DNA of 21,134 bases from DASUHT01 sp051955775 (lineage in GTDB: Bacteria > Actinomycetota > Thermoleophilia > Gaiellales > JAICJC01). The DNA lies in contig JBQCGJ010000264.1 in assembly GCA_051955775.1 (NCBI GenBank), positions 1-21,134 on the forward strand. The letters run 5' to 3'. Shown piece by piece: positions 16,243 through 21,134 of the stretch. Under the pieces are notes generated by a model, which made no database searches, had not been told where the DNA came from, and saw only the letters and a list, made by a program, of their open reading frames with translations. Position 1 is the first letter of the stretch; every line of letters begins with the position of its first letter. The position numbers and the translations under genes are program-made.

Positions 16243-17061
16243 GTGGCGGACGAGCTGATCATCACCGTCGCGCCGTGCGGCGCCGAGACCACGCGCTCGC
16301 ACAACCCGGCGGTGCCCTACACGCCTCACGAGATCGCAGAGGAGGCGCGGCGATCGTTCGAGGCGGGCGCCCGCATGGTGCACGTGCACGCGCGCTGGGA
16401 CGACGGCACCCCGACGCAGGACGCAGGGCGGTATCGCGAGTCGGTGGCTGCCATCCGCGAGGCGGTGCCGGACATGATCGTGCAGGTCTCGACCGGCGGG
16501 GCCGTCGGCATGACCGCCCAGGAGCGCCTGGGCTCGCTCGAGGCGGCGCCCGAGATGGCCAGCCTGACCTGCGGCAGCGTCAACTTCGGTAAGGGCATCT
16601 TCGAGAACCCGGCGCCGCTGATGCTGGAGTTCGCGCAGGCCCTGGCCGCGGCCGGCGTGCGCCCCGAGCTCGAGATCTTCGACCTGGGCCATCTCGACAA
16701 CGCCGCGTGGCTGGCCGGGAAGGCGCCGCTGAACGGTCCGCAGCACTACGACCTGGTGCTGGGCGTGCCCGGCGGGGCTGCCGGTGCGCCGCGGAACGTG
16801 GTCGCGCTGGCCGACAGGTTGCCACCCGGATCGACCTGGTCGGCCACCGGTATCGGCGCCGCCCATCTGCCGGTCGTCACCACCGCCATCGCGTGCGGAG
16901 GGCACGTGCGGCTGGGGTTCGAGGATCAGATCGAGCTGACGCCCGGCCGGCTGGCCGCCTCGAATGCGGAGCTGGTGGACCGGGTGGTGAGGCTGGCCGA
17001 ACTGGCCGGCCGCACGGTCGCGACTCCCGCGCGGGCGCGCGAGATCCTGCGGCTCGGTTAG
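16243..17061 (+). CDS. kce: 3-keto-5-aminohexanoate cleavage enzyme (BKACE family)
   Basis: 272-residue TIM-barrel enzyme that condenses 3-keto-5-aminohexanoate with acetyl-CoA and splits it to acetoacetate and 3-aminobutyryl-CoA. Family features are IITVAPCGAETTR near the start, the zinc ligands His47 and His49 in MVHVHAR, STGGAVGMTAQERL (83-96), LTCGSVNFGKG and the third zinc ligand Glu227 in VRLGFED. GTG 16243 has a GAGG site just upstream. The BKACE family has several substrates, but neighbouring kal, kdd and kamD make Kce the best assignment. Its TAG stop overlaps the stop of the convergent phosphoribosyltransferase by two bases (TTAG, 17058-17061). Confidence 0.92.
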   Translation: MADELIITVAPCGAETTRSHNPAVPYTPHEIAEEARRSFEAGARMVHVHARWDDGTPTQDAGRYRESVAAIREAVPDMIVQVSTGGAVGMTAQERLGSLEAAPEMASLTCGSVNFGKGIFENPAPLMLEFAQALAAAGVRPELEIFDLGHLDNAAWLAGKAPLNGPQHYDLVLGVPGGAAGAPRNVVALADRLPPGSTWSATGIGAAHLPVVTTAIACGGHVRLGFEDQIELTPGRLAASNAELVDRVVRLAELAGRTVATPARAREILRLG

Positions 17062-17702
17062 GCCTGCATCTCCATCGTCGGGCGGGCGGTCGCCAGCAGG
17101 GCGGCCACCTGGGTCTCGGTGACCTCCGCGTAATCGTCGTAGAACTGGGCCACCGTCGTGAACCGCTGGGGGTCGCGCAGGAACACGAGGCGATCGCACT
17201 CCCGCGCCAGCCGCTCACTCTGCGGGCGCGGGAGCACCGGCAGCGCGACGATGATCTGACGCGCGCCGGCGTTGCGCACGGCAGCCATCGCCGCCCGCAC
17301 CGACGCTCCGGTTGCCGCTCCGTCGTCGACGATTACCGCCGTGCGGCCGATCAGCATCATCTGCTCGCCTCCGCGCAGCCGTTCGTCCATGGCCCGCGCC
17401 TCGGCCGTGGCCTCGTCGTAGGCCCGGTCGAGATCGACCCGGCTGACCATCGCTGCCACCCGGCGGTTGGTGAACCGCTCGCCCATCGGCGCCACGGCGC
17501 CCATCGCCAGATCCGTGTAGCCGGGCACCGGCACCTTGCGCACGCACAGCACATCCATCGGGAGCTCCAGGAGGCGGGCCATCTCGGATGCCACCACCAC
17601 GCCGCCGCGGGCGAGCCCGATCACGACCACGCTGGACTTCTTGCGCAGCTCCGGCAGCGCCGCCGCCAGTGCTGCCCCTGCCTGGGTGCGATCGCGAAAC
17701 AT
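17058..17702 (-). CDS. Phosphoribosyltransferase-domain protein
   Basis: 214-residue protein from ATG 17702 (a TTG 12 codons upstream is possible). It has an early GLARGGVVVASEMARLL segment (29-45) and the PRPP-binding loop VIVDDGAATGAS (123-134), as in type I phosphoribosyltransferases. This stand-alone group (often annotated as predicted phosphoribosyltransferase) acts on an unknown base or may be regulatory. Nothing ties it to the lysine genes except position; its stop overlaps the kce stop. It is divergent from the infC operon. Confidence 0.87.
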   Translation of the reverse strand: MFRDRTQAGAALAAALPELRKKSSVVVIGLARGGVVVASEMARLLELPMDVLCVRKVPVPGYTDLAMGAVAPMGERFTNRRVAAMVSRVDLDRAYDEATAEARAMDERLRGGEQMMLIGRTAVIVDDGAATGASVRAAMAAVRNAGARQIIVALPVLPRPQSERLARECDRLVFLRDPQRFTTVAQFYDDYAEVTETQVAALLATARPTMEMQA

Positions 17703-17787
17703 CGGTCGATCTTCTACCACGACGACGGTGGGGGTCAAGGCTTGGGCGCGACTTGTTGCATTCCGGTCACGTCTGAAAGCGGTTTGC

Positions 17788-17793
17788 TACAGT
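17788..17793 (+). promoter_or_regulatory. Possible -10 box (TACAGT) for the infC operon
   Basis: TTTGCTACAGTG contains an extended -10-like hexamer TACAGT. A start about 7 bases later would give a leader of roughly 170 bases before infC, including the terminator at 17896-17920. No clear -35 box was found. Confidence 0.35.
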
Positions 17794-17799
17794 GCGGCT

Positions 17800-17972
17800 C
17801 TGGCAAGCAGAGGCACCCGCTTCTCACCTCACGGCCCGTGCGGCCGGGGGTTCAATCGAGACACGACGTCGCGCGACCGCGGCGGGCGCGCCCAGCGGGT
17901 ACCTTGTGTGCCCGTTTTTTCGTTGTCTACGAGGAGAAGCAGTTTGAGAATGATCGTGACTGGCAGCCGCCT
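17800..17972 (+). promoter_or_regulatory. Structured infC leader region
   Basis: About 170 non-coding bases ahead of infC contain several potential stems: GGCC-CGTGC-GGCC around 17837-17849, the perfect palindrome GGGCGCGCCC at 17884-17893 and a terminator at 17896-17920. In many bacteria infC-rpmI-rplT is controlled through its mRNA leader by IF-3 or L20; the present structure fits such control, but the ligand is not known. A short frame (17944-17976) with GAGGAG upstream ends on the infC start. Confidence 0.5.
17896..17920 (+). terminator. Intrinsic terminator or attenuator in the infC leader
   Basis: CGGGTAC and GTGCCCG form a 7-pair stem (one G-T pair) around a 5-base loop, followed directly by TTTTTT (17915-17920) and then CG. 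It lies about 50 bases before infC and downstream of the likely promoter, so it would end transcription before the operon unless prevented. That is the layout of an attenuator. Confidence 0.7.
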
Positions 17973-18644
17973 TTGAGGCCGCGCCGACAGCTGGACCAGC
18001 GGCCCCAGGAGCCCACCGTCCGCATCAACGAGGCGATTCGCGTGCCGCAGGTGCGGCTGGTCGACTCGGACGGGACGCAGATCGGTATCAAGCCGACAGA
18101 CGAGGCGCTGAAGTACGCGTGGGACCGCAACCTCGACCTGGTCGAGGTGGCCGCCGAGGCCAGGCCGCCCGTGTGCCGGGTGATGGACTACTCGAAGTAC
18201 AAGTACGAGCAGGAGCAGAAGGCCAAGCTCGCACGCAAGCACCAGTCGACGATCACGATCAAAGAGATCAAGCTGCGGCCGAAGATCGGCATCGCGGACT
18301 ACGGCACCAAGCGCGGCCACGTCGAGCGGTTCCTGCGCAATCGCGACAAGGTCAAGGTCACCATCATGTTCCGGGGACGCGAGATGACCCATCCGGAACG
18401 GGGTCGTGACCTGCTGCTGCGGTTGGCGGAGGACGTCAAGGAGCTGGGTGTGATCGAGTCGCAGCCGCTGCAGGACGGACGCAACATGGTCATGATGTTG
18501 GGGCCGGTGAAGGCGCGTGAGCCGCAGCCGGTCAGGCAGGGTGGCGATCGGGAACGCGGCGAGCGTCCCGGCGAGCCGGAGGCGGCCGAGGCGCCGCAGG
18601 ATGCGGCCGCCGCGCAGCCGGCGCCCGAAGCCGAAGCCAGCTAA
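17973..18644 (+). CDS. infC: Translation initiation factor IF-3
   Basis: 223-residue IF-3, which binds the 30S subunit and checks start codon choice. The N-domain has VRINEAIRVPQVRLVDSDG and LDLVEVAAEARPPVCRVMDY; the linker and C-domain have KEIKLRPKIGIADYGTKRGH and VKVTIMFRGREMTHPERG. It ends with an Ala/Glu/Pro-rich tail of about 45 residues beyond the usual end. No ATG precedes the conserved domain in frame; TTG 17973 is the best start and overlaps the stop of a short upstream frame (TTGA). An unusual start is in keeping with infC genes that regulate themselves through start codon discrimination. It is the first gene of infC-rpmI-rplT. Confidence 0.93.
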   Translation: MRPRRQLDQRPQEPTVRINEAIRVPQVRLVDSDGTQIGIKPTDEALKYAWDRNLDLVEVAAEARPPVCRVMDYSKYKYEQEQKAKLARKHQSTITIKEIKLRPKIGIADYGTKRGHVERFLRNRDKVKVTIMFRGREMTHPERGRDLLLRLAEDVKELGVIESQPLQDGRNMVMMLGPVKAREPQPVRQGGDRERGERPGEPEAAEAPQDAAAAQPAPEAEAS

Positions 18645-18658
18645 GGAGTTCACATCCA

Positions 18659-18856
18659 ATGCCAAAGATGAAGACGTCGTCGGGCGCGAAAAAGCGCTTC
18701 AGGCTCACTGCCTCGGGCAAGCTGCTTCGCCGCCGGGCATTCAAGTCGCACCTGCTGGAGCACAAGGGCGCCAAACGCCGGCGCAAGAAGCGCCGCGATA
18801 CCGCGCTGTCGGCGGCCGACCACCGCGAGGCTCTTCGCCTCCTGGGAAAACGATAG
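18659..18856 (+). CDS. rpmI: 50S ribosomal protein L35
   Basis: 65-residue basic protein with the L35 pattern MPKMKTSSGAKKRFRLTASG, then LLRRRAFKSHLLEHK. AAGGAG (18643-18648), overlapping the infC stop region, precedes ATG 18659. It is the middle gene of the conserved infC-rpmI-rplT operon. Confidence 0.97.
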   Translation: MPKMKTSSGAKKRFRLTASGKLLRRRAFKSHLLEHKGAKRRRKKRRDTALSAADHREALRLLGKR

Positions 18857-18868
18857 GGAGGAATCGCG

Positions 18869-19243
18869 ATGGCACGCGTCAAGCGAAGCGTTCACGCGAA
18901 GAAGAAGCGCCGCGAGGTACTCGAGTCCGCGAAGGGCTATCGGGGCCTGAAGAGCACCAGCTATCGCAAGGCCAAGGAGCAGGTGATGAAGTCCCTCTCC
19001 TATGCCTACCGCGACCGGCGTGTTCGCAAGCGCGATTTCCGGCGGCTGTGGATCATCCGCATCAACGCCGGCGCGCGCCAGCACGGGCTCTCCTATAACC
19101 AGCTCATTCACGGCCTCAAACTGGCCGAGATCGACCTCGACCGGAAGGTGCTGGCCGACATCGCGGTGTCCGATCCGAAGGCATTCGGCGTGCTCGCCGA
19201 GGCAGCCAAGACGGCGCTCAGCGAATCCGCCAGCGCGGCCTGA
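18869..19243 (+). CDS. rplT: 50S ribosomal protein L20
   Basis: 124-residue protein with the L20 hallmarks MARVKRSVHAKKKRREVLE, KGYRGLKSTSYRKAKEQVM, RDFRRLWIIRINAGARQHGL and LSYNQLIHGLKLAEIDLDRK. GGGAGG lies just before ATG 18869, 12 bases after rpmI. In some bacteria L20 also represses its own operon by binding the leader mRNA; whether it does so here is unknown. Confidence 0.97.
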   Translation: MARVKRSVHAKKKRREVLESAKGYRGLKSTSYRKAKEQVMKSLSYAYRDRRVRKRDFRRLWIIRINAGARQHGLSYNQLIHGLKLAEIDLDRKVLADIAVSDPKAFGVLAEAAKTALSESASAA

Positions 19244-19263
19244 CCGCCGCGACCTGACCGTCC

Positions 19264-20055
19264 TTGGCCGAGGAGCCGATCCGTTCTCGGGCCAACGCGC
19301 GGCTGAAGGCTGCCCGCAAGCTGCAGGCCAAGAAGCACCGGCTGACGGCCGGGTTGTTTCTGGCCGAGGGCGAGGACATCGTGGAGGAGGGGCTGGGCGC
19401 CGGACTGCTGCCGGTCGAGACGTTCGTGGCGGCGGATCGGCCGCCGGACGAGTCGCTGCTCGCCCGCCTCACCCGGGGAGGGCCGGTGCATGTTGTGGCC
19501 GACCCGCTGCTGGCCGAGATCGGCACGCTGGGGCATCCCGCCCGGGTGGTGGGCGTGTTCCGGGTCGACGGCCTGCCCGGCCGCTCGCCGGATGCTGATC
19601 TGGGGGTGTTTCTGGACCGCGTGATCGACCCCGGCAACGTGGGCACGCTGGTCAGGGCGGCCGGGGCGCTCGGCCCGGCCTTCGTCGCGCTGTCGCCCGG
19701 CTGCTCGGATCCGCTGTCGGGAAAGGGCGTACGGGCGTCGATGGGGGCGGTGTTCCGGGTGCCGATCGAGACAGGGGCCGAGCTGCCCGAGGTCGGCACG
19801 CGGATCGCGCTCGTTCCGGGTGCGGCGCCGCTGTGGGAGCTGGATCTGACCGGGCCGGTGACGTTCGTGGTGGGCGCCGAGCGGCGCGGGCTGAGCGGGG
19901 AGCTGGTCGGCCGCTGCGATGCGGTGGGCGGGATCCCGCAGGCCCCGGAGGCGGAGTCGCTGAACGCGGCCCAGGCCGCGACGCTCGCGCTGTACGAGGC
20001 CGTCCGCCAGCGCGCCGCCCGACAACCGGGGTCAGACCCCGGGTCGTCGCCTTAA
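19264..20055 (+). CDS. SpoU (TrmH)-family RNA 2'-O-methyltransferase
   Basis: 263-residue SPOUT-class enzyme that methylates a ribose 2'-OH of rRNA or tRNA with S-adenosylmethionine. The N-terminal RNA-binding part is IRSRANARLKAARKLQAKKH. The three knot motifs are LDRVIDPGNVGTLVRAAGAL (117-136, with the conserved Asn and Arg), VVGAERRGLSGELV and AESLNAAQAATLALYE. The most likely start is TTG 19264, 20 bases after rplT, without a clear ribosome site. Methyltransferases of this kind often follow infC-rpmI-rplT in actinobacteria. The last residues (QPGSDPGSSP) are encoded by a palindromic repeat that runs into the gene end. Confidence 0.9.
   Translation: MAEEPIRSRANARLKAARKLQAKKHRLTAGLFLAEGEDIVEEGLGAGLLPVETFVAADRPPDESLLARLTRGGPVHVVADPLLAEIGTLGHPARVVGVFRVDGLPGRSPDADLGVFLDRVIDPGNVGTLVRAAGALGPAFVALSPGCSDPLSGKGVRASMGAVFRVPIETGAELPEVGTRIALVPGAAPLWELDLTGPVTFVVGAERRGLSGELVGRCDAVGGIPQAPEAESLNAAQAATLALYEAVRQRAARQPGSDPGSSP
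20023..20040. repeat. REP-like palindrome A, inside the 3' end of the methyltransferase gene
   Basis: CAACCGGGGTCAGACCCC contains the palindrome GGGGTC-A-GACCCC. The full perfect dyad CCGGGGTC-A-GACCCCGG spans 20026-20042. It lies within the coding end of the methyltransferase gene and is the first of two copies 40 bases apart. Confidence 0.7.
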
Positions 20056-20062
20056 CAACTTG

Positions 20063-20080
20063 CAACCGGGGCCAGGCCCC
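20063..20080. repeat. REP-like palindrome B, compensated copy of A
   Basis: CAACCGGGGCCAGGCCCC is identical to copy A except for two bases, T to C and A to G, which sit opposite each other in the stem, so GGGGCC-A-GGCCCC still pairs perfectly (20068-20080). An outer AACC...GGTT pair (20064-20067 and 20084-20087) could lengthen the stem. Confidence 0.7.
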
Positions 20081-20104
20081 TCCGGTTACTGACGCGCAGG
20101 TCCT

Positions 20105-20147
20105 GTGTCTGGCACCTGTCACGGGTTTTGTGACAGTGCCTGGCACC
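20105..20147. repeat. Long imperfect hairpin built from two related palindromes (C)
   Basis: GTGTCTGGCAC (20105-20115) and GTGCCTGGCAC (20136-20146) flank the inverted pair CTGTCAC / GTGACAG (20116-20122 and 20130-20136) around GGGTTTT. The whole forms one long stem with a single-base bulge. It lies between the converging methyltransferase and lipoprotein genes, so it may also act as a transcription end signal for either strand. Confidence 0.65.
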
Positions 20148-20151
20148 GCTT

Positions 20152-20991
20152 CTATAAGTCAGCGATCCGCCACCGGCACACTGTGCGCCATTTCCGTCCG
20201 CTGGTCCGGGTGACCTCGAGCCGGACCTCGTCGCGTCCGGGATCGGAGACCAGCGCGTATCCGATCCGCGGCGAGACGAACCAGCCGGACTCGACCCACA
20301 CGGAGTCTGAGACTCCGAGCTTGAGCGGCCGCCAGTGCGCGCCGCCGTCGGTCGTCGCGAGCGAGACGCCGCGAGGCCCCTGCCACAGCCAGCCGTGCCC
20401 GTCAGGCAGAAAGTCGATCCCCTCCGGGTCGCCGTAGCTCGACATTCCATGTGAACCCGAGTTGAAAGGCGCCGCGGTGACGACTTTCCACCGCCTGCCG
20501 CCGTCGGTGCTCTCGACGATCGCCCGGCCGACCATGCCACAGCCCTCGATGCCCTGGCTGCAGAGAGCCCAGCTCCGGGTCGCCGTGCCCCGGGCCACCT
20601 GAAGCAGCCCCCATCGGAACCCGTCGCGATCCAAGGGGCGGCACGGGTCGGAACGTGGCCGGCCAATCCTGGGATACAGGTTGGGCGGCCGGGCTCCGCG
20701 TCCCCGCCACACGACGTGCCACGTGTCGCCGCCGTCATGTGTCTCGGCGACGAATGAGCCACGACAGATTGGCTGGCAACTCAGGGGCGCCGAGCCCGGC
20801 CCGGTCACGACTCCGCCGATGAGGCCGCGGCGGGCGGTCTGGAACGCCACGGCGGTCGGTACCAGGCCGGCTGGGAGTGTGCCGGCCGGGCGCGCCGCCG
20901 TGTCAGGGGTGCTGGGCGATACCCCGCCGCACGCGGCCGCCAGCAGCGCGACAGCCACGTGAACGGACCAGCCCGCCCACCGCTCGACCAT
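20152..20991 (-). CDS. Secreted lipoprotein with BNR/Asp-box propeller repeats
   Basis: 279-residue protein from ATG 20991. The signal region MVERWAGWSVHVAVALLAAA ends at Cys21, a lipobox, so it should be anchored outside the membrane. Three Asp-box repeats, THDGGDTWHVVW, STDGGRRWKVVT and TTDGGAHWRPLK, mark a beta-propeller of the sialidase/Ycf48/sortilin-like type. No catalytic sialidase residues can be assigned, so a binding or structural role is more likely than an enzyme. An in-frame start at 21057 would add 22 residues before the signal and is less likely. Six cysteines in the mature part could form disulfides outside the cell. Confidence 0.8.
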   Translation of the reverse strand: MVERWAGWSVHVAVALLAAACGGVSPSTPDTAARPAGTLPAGLVPTAVAFQTARRGLIGGVVTGPGSAPLSCQPICRGSFVAETHDGGDTWHVVWRGRGARPPNLYPRIGRPRSDPCRPLDRDGFRWGLLQVARGTATRSWALCSQGIEGCGMVGRAIVESTDGGRRWKVVTAAPFNSGSHGMSSYGDPEGIDFLPDGHGWLWQGPRGVSLATTDGGAHWRPLKLGVSDSVWVESGWFVSPRIGYALVSDPGRDEVRLEVTRTSGRKWRTVCRWRIADL

Positions 20992-21073
20992 GTCCTGAGC
21001 GTAGGAGCGCCGGGCGGCGTTCCGGTGGCGACCGCCTATCGGATGTGTAACACCCACCGCAGTGCGTTTCGAG

Positions 21074-21088
21074 CGGTGTCAGACACCG
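21074..21088. repeat. REP-like palindrome D1
   Basis: CGGTGTC-A-GACACCG is a perfect 15-bp palindrome upstream of the lipoprotein gene, with the same xGGxGxC-A-Gxxx layout as copies A and B but a different stem sequence. Confidence 0.6.
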
Positions 21089-21124
21089 TCGCAGAAGTGT
21101 GTCGGCCACGAAACGGACGATCTT

Positions 21125-21134
21125 GCGGTGTCTG
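21125..21134. repeat. Start of a second palindrome cut by the window end (D2)
   Basis: GCGGTGTCTG matches the left arm of D1 (GCGGTGTC) but with the opposite central base (T instead of A), as expected for an inverted copy. The rest lies beyond the window. Between the lipoprotein start and the window end I see no gene. Confidence 0.4.

Noticed and set aside
17776..17870. Possible tRNA (a GGGGTTCAATC stretch resembles a T-arm)
   Set aside because: No acceptor stem or anticodon arm can be paired around it; it is better explained as part of the infC leader.
21045..21053. GTGT-A-ACAC palindrome upstream of the lipoprotein gene
   Set aside because: Too short to separate from chance and lacks the layout of the other palindromes.

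Overview
The window is GC-rich and densely packed, with many GTG/TTG starts and 4-base ATGA/GTGA overlaps between genes. An infC-rpmI-rplT operon followed by a SpoU-type RNA methyltransferase, lipoprotein signals and the general protein style suggest a high-GC actinomycete-like bacterium, possibly of the Thermoleophilia. This placement is inferred from style and gene order, not from a marker-gene search.

Left part (1-14.5 kb): a leftward PucR-type regulator (106-1551) diverges from a long rightward gene string. In order these are: kdd (3,5-diaminohexanoate dehydrogenase), a C45-type amide hydrolase/acyltransferase, a creatininase-family amidohydrolase, a complete five-gene oligopeptide-type ABC importer (lipoprotein, two permeases, two ATPases), a P1/DmpA-family self-processing aminopeptidase, a P-loop protein that may be a KamB-type aminomutase reactivation factor, kamD (lysine 5,6-aminomutase alpha) and kamE (B12-binding beta subunit). 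kamE carries an in-frame TAA at codon 61. A perfect 15-bp palindrome lies in the divergent pucR/kdd control region.

Middle part (14.5-17.1 kb): two leftward genes of unknown function (a small GRAM/PH-like protein and a beta-propeller-like protein) interrupt the pathway. kal (3-aminobutyryl-CoA ammonia-lyase) and kce (3-keto-5-aminohexanoate cleavage enzyme) follow on the + strand. Together kamDE, kdd, kce and kal would take beta-lysine (or D-lysine) through 3,5-diaminohexanoate and 3-keto-5-aminohexanoate to acetoacetate and crotonyl-CoA. Lysine 2,3-aminomutase (KamA), which normally feeds L-lysine into this route, is absent. In its place are an importer and three amide-bond hydrolases, two from families that include beta-aminoacyl hydrolases. 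The main hypothesis here is therefore an uptake-and-degradation island for beta-lysine-containing (or D-lysine-containing) peptides or amides.

Right part (17.1-21.1 kb): a leftward phosphoribosyltransferase, then the infC-rpmI-rplT operon with a structured leader holding an intrinsic terminator, a SpoU-type methyltransferase gene, and a leftward secreted BNR/Asp-box lipoprotein. The flanks of these last two genes carry several related palindromes (GGGGTCAGACCCC, GGGGCCAGGCCCC, GTGCCTGGCAC, GGTGTCAGACACC). Their arms change in compensating pairs, as in a REP-like repeat family.
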